Origin: Methanomassiliicoccaceae archaeon UBA537
GTDB taxonomy: Archaea > Thermoplasmatota > Thermoplasmata > Methanomassiliicoccales > Methanomethylophilaceae
Length of the DNA stretch: 24,343 nucleotides
NCBI GenBank assembly: GCA_002504495.1
Contig: DATC01000049.1
Coordinates: 1-24,343, forward strand
Reading direction: 5' to 3'
Both the position numbers and the translations under genes were made by a program. Positions 15,064 through 22,285 of the stretch are shown piece after piece. Every line of letters begins with the position of its first letter. Position 1 is the first letter of the stretch. The notes below the pieces were generated by a model. The model made no database searches. It was not told the origin of the DNA and saw only the letters and a list, made by a program, of their open reading frames with translations.

Positions 15064-15140
15064 CGAGAATCTATGACGCATGGATCCAAGACGCTGTTTC
15101 CAGAATACTGTTTTTCTACCATGGTGTAGGTCTACCTCGT

Positions 15141-16370
15141 ATGAAGACACTCGATTCTATACTTCACGGAATCGAAGACAATGCTGATGAGATAGTTTCC
15201 GTGATGATCGGCATGATCGGTCATCCTGCGCTTGCTCCACTCAACGGTGGCAAGGGAGAGAAGGAGAAGGCGGATTATCTTCAAGGCATGCTGGTCGGGT
15301 TCGACGAGGTACGCAGGATCGATGTGCCTGATGATATTGACCCCTCCGTCATGCGCTGCAACATCATGGCCCGCAAGAAGGGCAGGAAGGATGGCACACT
15401 CTGGATAATTGCCCATATGGATGTCGTTCCCGCAGGGGATCCTGAACTCTGGACCTCGCCTCCCTTCCAAGGCGTTCTCAGGGACGGAAGTGTCTACGGC
15501 AGAGGAACGGAGGACAACGGGCAGTCTATCATATCATCAATGTTCGCATCGAGGCCCTTCCTGAACGAGGATCTGCAGGGCATGTCCATAGGAGTGGCCT
15601 ATGTGGCGGATGAGGAGACCGGGTCGATCAAGGGGATAAAGCATCTTCTGGATATGGGATGCTTCTCGAAGGACGATGTCATAATGGTTCCTGACAGCTG
15701 CTCCGAGGACGGAACTGAGATCGAGATCGGCGAGAAGACTTCTCTGTGGCTACGTTTCGTCATCGAAGGGAAGACCACCCACGGATCCACTCCGGAAGAA
15801 GGTATCAATGCATACAGGGTGTCCACGTTGTTGCTGACCGATCTCATGCAGACCCTTCCGGAGCGCTTCCCCGATAGGGATCCGTTCTTCAATAACGGGA
15901 CATCGACCTTCGAACCAACCAAGAGGCCTGCTACCGTCGACGGGATCAACATAATACCCGGTCATGACGAGTTCTGCATGGATATCCGTCTTCTTCCGAG
16001 ATACGATGCGGATGATGTCATATCCCTGGTGGAGAACATAGCCGGATGCTATGCACGCGACAGCGGTGCCGAGATCACGGTAGAGGTCGTAGGGAGGCAG
16101 GATGCGGGGCGTCCGTCATCGACGGATACCCCTGCGTTCATGGAGCTGGCCGATGCGATCCGTTCGGTGCTCGGTGTGGAGCCCAGAGGAGTAGGGATAG
16201 GCGGCGGAACGTGTGCGAACTTCTTCCGCCAGAAGGGATTCGATGCATATGTGTGGCAGTACGGCGGAGGGACGCTCCATGCTCCGGACGAGCATGTGCC
16301 CGTCCGCAACATGGTCATCGATGCCAAGGTCTATGCGACTTTGATCTACCGTCTATGCCTTCAAGGATGA
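15141..16370 (+). CDS. M20 family metallopeptidase (ArgE/DapE-like)
   Basis: This 409-residue zinc amidohydrolase/peptidase of the ArgE/DapE/carboxypeptidase G2 family has all dinuclear metal ligands: H92 and D94 in IIAHMDVVP, D125 in RGTEDNGQ, E158 (base) and E159 in VADEETG, D185 in MVPDSC, and H380 in GGTLHAPDEH. The dimerisation insert lies around 195-300. The frame is open 40 codons further upstream, but that part is not family-like and overlaps the structured intergenic region, so ATG 15141 is preferred. The substrate cannot be named: the sequence resembles diaminopimelate desuccinylase-like dipeptidases. Its stop directly abuts the ftsY stop on the other strand, with no spacer. Confidence 0.88.
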   Translation: MKTLDSILHGIEDNADEIVSVMIGMIGHPALAPLNGGKGEKEKADYLQGMLVGFDEVRRIDVPDDIDPSVMRCNIMARKKGRKDGTLWIIAHMDVVPAGDPELWTSPPFQGVLRDGSVYGRGTEDNGQSIISSMFASRPFLNEDLQGMSIGVAYVADEETGSIKGIKHLLDMGCFSKDDVIMVPDSCSEDGTEIEIGEKTSLWLRFVIEGKTTHGSTPEEGINAYRVSTLLLTDLMQTLPERFPDRDPFFNNGTSTFEPTKRPATVDGINIIPGHDEFCMDIRLLPRYDADDVISLVENIAGCYARDSGAEITVEVVGRQDAGRPSSTDTPAFMELADAIRSVLGVEPRGVGIGGGTCANFFRQKGFDAYVWQYGGGTLHAPDEHVPVRNMVIDAKVYATLIYRLCLQG

Positions 16371-17576
16371 TCATTCATCGCCGAAGAGGCGATCGATCAT
16401 CCATGTGGTGTCGAATTTGACGATATCGTCGTATCCTTGACCGTTGCATACGAATGCTATGGGTTTGTTGATGGTGTGCGCGATGGACAGAGCCGCTCCG
16501 CCCTTGGCATCGGTGTCTATTTTCGTGAGGATGATGGCATCCAGTCCGATGGCCTGATCGAACACCTTGGCCTGTTCCACCGCATCGTTTCCGGCGAGGG
16601 AGTCTCCGACGAAGACCTTCAGGTCGGGTTTGGCGACCCTGACGATCTTCTTCATCTCTTCTATGAGATTGCTGTTGGTCTGCATCCTTCCCGCGGTATC
16701 GATGAGGACGACGTCCTTGCGCTTGGATCTCGCATGCTCGATGGCGTCGAACGCTACGGCGGACGGGTCCGCGTCATGCTCCTGCTTCACGATCTTGCAT
16801 CCGAGCTTGTCGGCATGGAACGTCAGCTGCTCTATGGCTCCGGCTCTGAATGTGTCGCAGGCGGCGAGGACGACCGTGTCGCCCTTCTTCATGATGCGGT
16901 TGGCTATCTTGGCGATGGCGGTGGTCTTGCCGGTGCCGTTTATTCCTACGAACATTATGACGGCGGGCTTCTCCTGCTTCTCCAGCCAGGCGTCGAAGTC
17001 GAACTCGTTGATCTTCAGGACATCTCTGACGGCATCCTTCACGGCATGCTCGACCACTTCATCCAAGGTGTAGGAGCGGTCGTACTTCTTCCCGACGAGG
17101 TTCTCCCTGACTCCTGCCTTGATCTTCTCGACCACGGGATAGGCGACATCCGCTTCGAGCAGGATTATCTCGAGTTCGTCCAGGATCTCGTCGAGGGGAT
17201 CCTCCTTGATCCTCTTTCCGGAATCCCCGACCATGCTCTCGGTCGGAATGCTCTTCTCCTTGACATGCTGCTGCTTGCGGAGCTTCAGCATCTCCTTCCT
17301 GGAGAGCTTCGGTTCCTCCTTCACGGGTTCGGGTGCTTTCGCAGGCTCGACCTTCACGATCTCCGGAGTCTTCTCCGGTTCGGCGGCCTTTGGAATCTCC
17401 TCCCTCTTCGATGCAGGTTCGACGACGGGCTCCGCCGGTGCGGGCTCGACGGTCTTCTCCGTCGGAACCTCGTTCGTCCGGGGCTGGACCTCTTCCTTCT
17501 TGTAGACGTCCTCCTCCTTCAGGTTCTTGCCCTTGGAGAAGAGCCCTTTCATCTTGGCCTTGAGGGAGTCGAACAT
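16371..17576 (-). CDS. ftsY: Signal recognition particle receptor FtsY
   Basis: This 401-residue SRP receptor GTPase docks SRP54-bound ribosomes at the membrane. An N-terminal amphipathic start (MFDSLKAKMKGLFSKGK) is followed by a charged, proline-rich linker (about 20-115), the N helical bundle (about 125-195) and the G domain. Motifs are G1 GINGTGKTT (211-219), DTFRAGA (241-247), G3 DTAGR (293-297) and TKID (351-354). The C-terminus TTWMIDRLFGDE matches the usual FtsY ending. It follows pfdA by 10 bases, in the conserved archaeal order rpl18a-pfdA-ftsY. Confidence 0.96.
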   Translation of the reverse strand: MFDSLKAKMKGLFSKGKNLKEEDVYKKEEVQPRTNEVPTEKTVEPAPAEPVVEPASKREEIPKAAEPEKTPEIVKVEPAKAPEPVKEEPKLSRKEMLKLRKQQHVKEKSIPTESMVGDSGKRIKEDPLDEILDELEIILLEADVAYPVVEKIKAGVRENLVGKKYDRSYTLDEVVEHAVKDAVRDVLKINEFDFDAWLEKQEKPAVIMFVGINGTGKTTAIAKIANRIMKKGDTVVLAACDTFRAGAIEQLTFHADKLGCKIVKQEHDADPSAVAFDAIEHARSKRKDVVLIDTAGRMQTNSNLIEEMKKIVRVAKPDLKVFVGDSLAGNDAVEQAKVFDQAIGLDAIILTKIDTDAKGGAALSIAHTINKPIAFVCNGQGYDDIVKFDTTWMIDRLFGDE

Positions 17577-17586
17577 CCTCGCCGCC

Positions 17587-18027
17587 TCAGTTCGCCTTGC
17601 CGTTCTGGCGTCTCGCGGCGTATTCGTTCTGAACAGCCTCGTTGACCATCGAGAGGTTCTTCTGGAGCTCGTCGAGCGTGGACGCCGACTTCTTCAGAGC
17701 CTCGGAGAGCTCGTAGGCGTTGCTCTCGAGGTACTCTATGGATTCTTCCGACGTCTTCTGGATGGAGATGCCCGATCCGACGCCGGTGACGACGGTCTTG
17801 TTTCCGGTGACCTTGACCGGGATGAAGCACGACGCTCCGACGGGAACCATGATCTCATCCCCCTCCTTGGCGTCCTTGAACGCCTTGACGGAGTCGAGCG
17901 CGAGGGAGACCTCGTCCAAGGTTGCACGGAGGATCTGGACCTGACGCGTCATGGTCTCGACCCTCTCCCTGTAGGCCTCCATCAGGGACATGGCCTGACG
18001 AAGTTCGTCGTCGTTCAATTCACTCAC
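17587..18027 (-). CDS. pfdA: Prefoldin subunit alpha
   Basis: This 146-residue chaperone subunit assembles with prefoldin beta into a hexamer that passes unfolded proteins to the thermosome. Two coiled-coil helices (about 5-50 and 95-140) flank a beta-hairpin region (EIMVPVGASCFIPVKV to VVTGVGSGISIQKT), the alpha-type layout. The GTG start overlaps the end of rpl18a by 8 bases, so it is translationally coupled. The length is normal. Confidence 0.93.
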   Translation of the reverse strand: MSELNDDELRQAMSLMEAYRERVETMTRQVQILRATLDEVSLALDSVKAFKDAKEGDEIMVPVGASCFIPVKVTGNKTVVTGVGSGISIQKTSEESIEYLESNAYELSEALKKSASTLDELQKNLSMVNEAVQNEYAARRQNGKAN

Positions 18028-18247
18028 CGATCTGGTATTTCACGACGTGGTTGGTGACTTCGGAGGCGGGGATCTCGGCGGCCTCGGTGATGTCGATCTG
18101 CCATCTCTTCAGCTTGTGCTTGCTTCCGATGGTGGAGAGGGCCTTCTCCCTGACGGCGGCTTCGTCCTCTGCGGCCATCTCGATGCTGAAGGGCTGTCTG
18201 ACCTGCCTTGCGTCTGCGTAGGTTCCAGTGACACGGAATGCTTTCAT
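18020..18247 (-). CDS. rpl18a: Ribosomal protein L18a (LX)
   Basis: This 75-residue archaeal 50S protein begins MKAFRVTGTYADARQVRQPF and contains the family features KHKLKRWQIDI and the ASEVTNHVVKYQIGE ending. The ATG at 18247 has GGTAATCAC just upstream. The open frame continues nine codons further but without conservation. It is normally the first gene of the LX-prefoldin-FtsY group. Its own TATA box lies at 18281-18289. The same DNA is also read in another frame as the extended tail of the primase gene, an unusual overlap. Confidence 0.93.
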   Translation of the reverse strand: MKAFRVTGTYADARQVRQPFSIEMAAEDEAAVREKALSTIGSKHKLKRWQIDITEAAEIPASEVTNHVVKYQIGE

Positions 18248-19595
18248 AGTGATTACCTGACGCACCCCATCCACCCCCTGTTAATAAAGTGTTCGCACAC
18301 GCGTTTATTAAAAGAAAGGAGGCCCATCCGCCGTCCGCGATTCGGCAAAACGATGTGCCAGACGATCGGAACAGCTTATTTCTGGAAGCTTCCTCGGACG
18401 CGTATCCGAAATCCGCCATCTTCCTCCCGATGAGGAACACCGCGGCGTATTCGGGCACCTCCGTCTCTCCTTCCAGGGAGAACCTCTCGCCCTTCATATC
18501 CAGCTTCGCGGGCCTGCGCATGGTTATCTTCACCGGGTCGTCGGAGTACGCGTCCGGGACCGCCATCTGCAGGGGATCGAAGTCCGTGAGCTCGGCCCTG
18601 CTTATCGGAGTCACGCGCAGCCCGCTTTTTCCATGGACGGATCCGGGCAGGCGTATCAGCCTCTTGATGTCGGCGGTGACGGGCTCGTCCACCTCTCCGG
18701 AGAGCCGGTACGCCATGTCCTCCTTCATGATCTTCACGAGCATGTTCTGCACAGGGGTGGAGAGCATGGCCATGTTGTTCTTCTCGAACAGCATCTTGCG
18801 CGATCTCTTCAGCTCCTCCTGCGCGGTGAGCACGGTCTTGTTGTCGCTGCCCTTTATGCTGGGGTACTCCTTCTTGAGCTCCTTCGCATCCCCGTCGCAG
18901 AAGGTGTCCACGACATCGATGAGGCCGTTCCGCATCCGCTTCTTCCATCCTCCGGAATCCGCCGGAGGGATCAGGCGGTCCTTGGCCACGTTGATCCTGC
19001 TTCCCGCACCTGTCGACACCTTGGATGTGGCGACCCTGTTCACGGGGAAGACCCAGTCTATGTTCAGACCCGTCCCCGTGATGTAGTCCACAAGCTCCCT
19101 CCTCTCATGCGTGCCCAGCTCCATCACGTCCGGAGTGCGCACGTGGGCATGATACCCCCTTCCTCCGGAGAACGTTATGTGGACCTGATCCTCCGAGAAT
19201 CCGAGGTCGTCCAGCAGGAAGGAGTCGACCAGGTTGATCATCTCGGACCTTATCTGAACCAGCATCTCGGAGTACGTCATGGCCTTCGCGCCGTCGAGAT
19301 GGTCCGCGTCCAGATCGAATATCAGCTCCGCTCCGAGCCACATCTTGTCGTCCATCACCGGCTCCGCGGGTTTCCTGTAGTAGGATGTCGAGTAGTAGCT
19401 GTGGGCCGGGACGTTGCCCTGCATGTACCTTCTGAGCTCCTCGGGGGAGGAGAAGGAGAGGTGCCTCTGGACATACTCCCTGTCGAAGAACATGAATCCG
19501 AACTCCCTGCGGGTGAATCTGTCGGGCATCACGGGGCTCGACGTCTTGTAGTACTTCTTGAACGCCTTGAGCATGAAGCGGGAGTTCTGGTCCAT
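18024..19595 (-). CDS. priS: DNA primase small subunit PriS, with read-through C-terminus
   Basis: This is the catalytic subunit of the archaeal primase, which makes primers for replication. The metal-binding aspartates are D94 and D96 in LIFDLDADH. SGGRGYHAHV (143-152) and LPGSVHGKSGLRV (317-329) are the other active-site motifs. Recognisable sequence ends near residue 400 (VPEYAAVFLIGRKMADFGY), the usual family end, but no stop follows. The frame runs another 120 codons across the rpl18a promoter and, out of frame, through rpl18a itself to a TGA at 18024. The tail is arginine-rich and low in similarity to any domain. A TAA at 18376-18378 lies in the frame reached by one extra base. The start at 19595 is supported by a TATA box 28 bases upstream. 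Confidence 0.93.
   Translation of the reverse strand: MDQNSRFMLKAFKKYYKTSSPVMPDRFTRREFGFMFFDREYVQRHLSFSSPEELRRYMQGNVPAHSYYSTSYYRKPAEPVMDDKMWLGAELIFDLDADHLDGAKAMTYSEMLVQIRSEMINLVDSFLLDDLGFSEDQVHITFSGGRGYHAHVRTPDVMELGTHERRELVDYITGTGLNIDWVFPVNRVATSKVSTGAGSRINVAKDRLIPPADSGGWKKRMRNGLIDVVDTFCDGDAKELKKEYPSIKGSDNKTVLTAQEELKRSRKMLFEKNNMAMLSTPVQNMLVKIMKEDMAYRLSGEVDEPVTADIKRLIRLPGSVHGKSGLRVTPISRAELTDFDPLQMAVPDAYSDDPVKITMRRPAKLDMKGERFSLEGETEVPEYAAVFLIGRKMADFGYASEEASRNKLFRSSGTSFCRIADGGWASFLLINACANTLLTGGGWGASGNHYESIPCHWNLRRRKAGQTALQHRDGRRGRSRRQGEGPLHHRKQAQAEEMADRHHRGRRDPRLRSHQPRREIPDR
18281..18289 (-). promoter_or_regulatory. TATA box of rpl18a-pfdA-ftsY
   Basis: CTTTATTAA on the minus strand predicts initiation near 18258. 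That leaves a short leader consisting of the GGTAATCAC ribosome binding element before ATG 18247. It lies within the open frame of the upstream primase. Confidence 0.45.
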
Positions 19596-19618
19596 TTCGG
19601 GATACCATTGGAGGCGGT

Positions 19619-19626
19619 CGTATAAG
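19619..19626 (-). promoter_or_regulatory. TATA box of priS, leaderless
   Basis: CTTATACG on the minus strand is centred 28 bases before the ATG at 19595. No ribosome binding site is present. Confidence 0.5.
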
Positions 19627-19660
19627 CATCCATCGTATCCGCGTTCGTCACCACCAGCAT

Positions 19661-19669
19661 CTTATGAAA
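19661..19669 (+). promoter_or_regulatory. TATA box of the TatD-like gene, leaderless
   Basis: CTTATGAAA is centred 27 bases before the ATG at 19692 and only 15 before the ATG at 19680. This favours the later start. Confidence 0.45.
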
Positions 19670-19691
19670 TAGAAGTCCGATGCAGGGGACG

Positions 19692-20528
19692 ATGCCCGCC
19701 GATGTTCCCGTATACGACAATCACATCCACATGTCCCCTTCCGGGCGCAACGTCGATGCCCTGAAGGAGTACGAGGCGGCCGGCGGAACGGGCCTCACGC
19801 TCGTGACCCTCCCTTATCAGGAGATCCCCATACGGAAAGGGGAGGACTTCGCCGAATCGTACAGGATAACCTACGCTCTGGCCGACAAGGCCCGCGGGTC
19901 CACAGGATTGGAGATCAACGTGGCCGTGGGTCCGTATCCCGTGCTCATCGTGCCGCTCGCCGAGACGTACGGCCTCGAGATCGCGGAGGACATGATGATC
20001 CGCGGCATGGAGGATGCCGCACGGGACGTCCGCGAGGGGAAGGCGGTGGCTCTCGGAGAGATAGGAAGGCCCCATTTCTCCGTGTCGCAGGAGATACGCG
20101 AAGCTTCCGACAGGGTGCTTCTCCGCGGGATGCAGCTCGCGAAGGAGCTCGATGTGCCTGTGATAATCCACTGCGAATCGGACGAAGATGCCGATCGCAG
20201 TCTCGCCGAGCTCGCCGACAAGGCGGGATTGGACAGAGGCCTGGTGGTCAAGCACTCCTCGCCTCCGCTCGTGACCCCTGAGGAGACCCACGGGGTCATG
20301 CCCTCCATCCCCGCTTCCAAGACCAATATCAGGGCGGCCATGGCCAAGGGCACGGACCGCTTCATGGTCGAGACCGACTACATAGACGATCCGAGGAAGC
20401 CCGGAGCCATAATGTCGGTGACGACGGTTCCGAAGAAGGTGAAGGCCTGGCTCTCCAACGGCGAGGTGTCCGAGGAGAGCATATGCAGGATCTGCGGGGA
20501 CATACCAGATTCGCTCTACAGGAGATGA
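19692..20528 (+). CDS. TatD-related TIM-barrel metal-dependent hydrolase
   Basis: This 278-residue amidohydrolase-fold protein is of the TatD-like archaeal group. The metal ligands are in order: H11 and H13 (DNHIHM), E123 (ALGEIGRPH), H160 (VIIHCES), H188 (VVKHSSPP) and D229 (METDYIDD). TatD proteins are DNases/phosphoesterases. This archaeal branch has no firmly known substrate that I can name. An ATG at 19680 would add four residues, but the TATA spacing favours 19692. The next gene starts 4 bases after its stop with a ribosome binding site inside this gene, so the two form an operon. Confidence 0.85.
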   Translation: MPADVPVYDNHIHMSPSGRNVDALKEYEAAGGTGLTLVTLPYQEIPIRKGEDFAESYRITYALADKARGSTGLEINVAVGPYPVLIVPLAETYGLEIAEDMMIRGMEDAARDVREGKAVALGEIGRPHFSVSQEIREASDRVLLRGMQLAKELDVPVIIHCESDEDADRSLAELADKAGLDRGLVVKHSSPPLVTPEETHGVMPSIPASKTNIRAAMAKGTDRFMVETDYIDDPRKPGAIMSVTTVPKKVKAWLSNGEVSEESICRICGDIPDSLYRR

Positions 20529-20532
20529 CTTG

Positions 20533-21300
20533 ATGGCAAGATTGCTTTGCTTGTACGACGAGGGGGCTCAGATCGATACCCCTCTCATAGGCGCCAAGGG
20601 GACGTCGTTCCTCGTGGATTCCGAAGACAGAAGGGTCCTTTTCGACACTGGTCTCAGGGACAGGTACCTGCTCCACAACATGGAGCAGCTGGACATCGAT
20701 CCCGATTCCATCGATGTCATCGCCGTTTCGCAGGGAGTACCCGACAACGGAAGAGCTCTCGACGGTCTTCTGCGCGCGAGAACCAGGCCGGTGGACGTGT
20801 ATGCTCCGGATGGAATGTACGATGGAAAGCAGGGTTTCATGTCGGGAAGAATAGGCCTTTCCGAAGAGGCCAGGACTATGGCGACCATCCATCCCATCGA
20901 GGGATGGACGGAGCTCGCTCCCAAGGTCTGGCTCACTCCGCGTCTCGTGGCGTCCGACGGATACATGGAGGCGTTCCTGGTCGTGGAGGGAAGGCAGCTG
21001 ACGGTGGTCAGCGGCAGGGGCTACGACGGTCCCGCCCTTCCTCTCGCTGCCGCGGAGCAGAGATTCTCCAGGAAGCCGAGGGCGTTCGTGGGTTCCGTGC
21101 GTCTGGAAGGACGTCGCAAGTCGGAGGGAAGGCTGATAGCCGCCGATTATGCATCGCAGTTCGATCAGTTCGGATGCCTCGATCTCCATCTGAACCATTG
21201 CACCGGACGCGAGGGGATGACCTGGCTCAGAACGAAGTTCGGGCTGAAAGGCGTGAACGACTTCTATGCCGGCATGTCGCTGGAGCTGCGAACGACCTAA
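20533..21300 (+). CDS. Metallo-beta-lactamase-fold protein with degenerate metal site
   Basis: This 255-residue protein is similar to the MBL family that includes archaeal dihydropterin/aminobenzene phosphate synthase-like proteins. The scaffold is clear: GTSFLVDSEDRRVLFDTG (23-40), LLHNMEQLDIDP, and a C-terminal LNHCTGREG segment. Where active relatives have SHGHYDHTGGL, this one has SQGVPDNGRAL (66-76): both first histidines are gone, one aspartate (D71) stays, and the last histidine is asparagine. The GCSH-type site reads SGRGYDG and the FHL site VRL. It is probably not a zinc hydrolase. The ATG at 20533 has AGGAG 8 bases upstream, and it is co-transcribed with the TatD-like gene. Confidence 0.8.
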   Translation: MARLLCLYDEGAQIDTPLIGAKGTSFLVDSEDRRVLFDTGLRDRYLLHNMEQLDIDPDSIDVIAVSQGVPDNGRALDGLLRARTRPVDVYAPDGMYDGKQGFMSGRIGLSEEARTMATIHPIEGWTELAPKVWLTPRLVASDGYMEAFLVVEGRQLTVVSGRGYDGPALPLAAAEQRFSRKPRAFVGSVRLEGRRKSEGRLIAADYASQFDQFGCLDLHLNHCTGREGMTWLRTKFGLKGVNDFYAGMSLELRTT

Positions 21301-21314
21301 CGATATATAGATAT

Positions 21315-21324
21315 CTTATTATAC
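21315..21324 (+). promoter_or_regulatory. TATA box of htpX
   Basis: CTTATTATAC predicts initiation near 21346, leaving a short leader containing GAGGTG (21349-21354). Just upstream is the dyad GATAT-ATAG-ATATC (21302-21315), a possible regulator site. Confidence 0.45.
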
Positions 21325-21360
21325 AATAACAAACACATTCGATATTACGAGGTGAATGAT

Positions 21361-22245
21361 ATGAAACTAATGTGGCGTCTAAGAACGGCGGCCATGTTCG
21401 CCATGATGACTCTCATCCTTGTCGTACTGGGCACGGTGATCGGCTATGTGTTCAACAGCTGGATGATCGGTCTTGTGGCGATGCTGTTCGTTTCGATAGC
21501 GTTCAATGTCTTCTCCTACTTTTTCTCCAAGAAGATGGCGCTTTCGGCCAACAAGGTCCATCTCGTCACCTATGACGAGGAGCCAAGGCTCTATGGGATC
21601 GTCCAGACTCTGGCCGACAGGGCCGGTCTTCCGATGCCCGAGGTCGGGATCTCGGAAGTGCCCATGCCCAACGCGTTCGCCACCGGCAGGAACCCCAAGA
21701 ACGCGGCGGTCGTCGCTACCCGTCCGCTTCTGAATCTGCTGACGGACGACGAGCTCGAAGGCGTGATAGCTCACGAGCTCTCCCATGTGAAGAACAGGGA
21801 CATACTCGTCATGTCAGTGGCCTCTACCATGTCGGCTCTGATAACCTATGTCGCGAGGATGGCGGTCTGGTCGGCCATGTTCAGCGATGAGAGGAACGGC
21901 GCCGGAGTCGCGCTCGCCCTTCTGGCCGATATCACCATGCCTATAGCCGCGATGCTCATACAGCTCGGGGTCTCCAGGAACAGGGAGTATCTCGCCGACG
22001 AATCCGGCGCCAGACTCACAGGGAAGCCGATGGCTCTCGCGAGCGCGCTCACGAGGATAGAATCCGGATGCACCGCGCGTTCCAACGACTATTCGAACAC
22101 GAACTACGAGAACGTGTGGATCTCCTCTCCCTTCGGGAAGAAGGCCGTGCGCGGTCTGGCGAGCCTCTTCAGCACCCATCCTTCCACCGAGGACAGGATC
22201 GAGAGGCTCAAGGCTCTCGACGCGGAGATCAACGGCGGTCTCTGA
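21361..22245 (+). CDS. htpX: HtpX-type M48 membrane zinc metalloprotease
   Basis: This 294-residue integral membrane protease degrades misfolded membrane proteins and is often stress-induced. Two N-terminal helices (about 8-29 and 33-53) are followed by the HEXXH motif HELSH (138-142), two more hydrophobic helices (about 148-175 and 180-203), and the third zinc ligand E209 in REYLADE. The C-terminus has the STHPSTEDRIERL motif of the family. A GTG at 21352 is in frame, but the ATG at 21361 has GAGGTG at the ideal distance (6 bases). The promoter is its own. Confidence 0.95.
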   Translation: MKLMWRLRTAAMFAMMTLILVVLGTVIGYVFNSWMIGLVAMLFVSIAFNVFSYFFSKKMALSANKVHLVTYDEEPRLYGIVQTLADRAGLPMPEVGISEVPMPNAFATGRNPKNAAVVATRPLLNLLTDDELEGVIAHELSHVKNRDILVMSVASTMSALITYVARMAVWSAMFSDERNGAGVALALLADITMPIAAMLIQLGVSRNREYLADESGARLTGKPMALASALTRIESGCTARSNDYSNTNYENVWISSPFGKKAVRGLASLFSTHPSTEDRIERLKALDAEINGGL

Positions 22246-22250
22246 AGCGA

Positions 22251-22274
22251 TCCGGGCCCGGCGACGGGTCCGGA
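22251..22274. terminator. GC-rich hairpin with GCGA tetraloop between convergent genes
   Basis: TCCGGGCCCG (22251-22260) pairs with CGGGTCCGGA (22265-22274) in 10 base pairs with one G-U, closing a GCGA loop (GNRA type). It fills the 40-base gap between the stops of htpX and the convergent hps gene. No T-run follows, so it may protect mRNA 3' ends and not terminate by itself. Confidence 0.55.
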
Positions 22275-22285
22275 CCGCCTTGGAA

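Larger units (their letters stand above)
14675..15140. other. Structured AT-richer intergenic stretch, no confident gene
   Basis: These 466 bases between the thiolase and peptidase genes are visibly poorer in G/C than the coding flanks. They contain a 42-base near-perfect inverted repeat (14846-14887), two pyrimidine-rich direct repeats with oligo-T runs (14951-14973 and 14985-15007), and a nested palindrome (15028-15063). Short frames exist but none has convincing start signals or recognisable sequence. Confidence 0.6.

Noticed and set aside
15007..15129. A 40-codon plus-strand frame ending 11 bases before the peptidase start.
   Set aside because: There is no ribosome binding site, no recognisable sequence, and it crosses the nested palindrome. 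It ends in TAG, unlike the real genes here.
14908..15150. An 80-codon minus-strand frame in the structured intergenic region with repeated NLRKQEK/NLRREEK.
   Set aside because: The internal repetition comes directly from the DNA direct repeat. It starts with GTG inside the peptidase gene and has no ribosome binding site or family match.
18219..18236. GTTCCAGTGAC resembling an ORB core.
   Set aside because: It lies inside rpl18a coding sequence, lacks the second half of the dyad and has no G-string.
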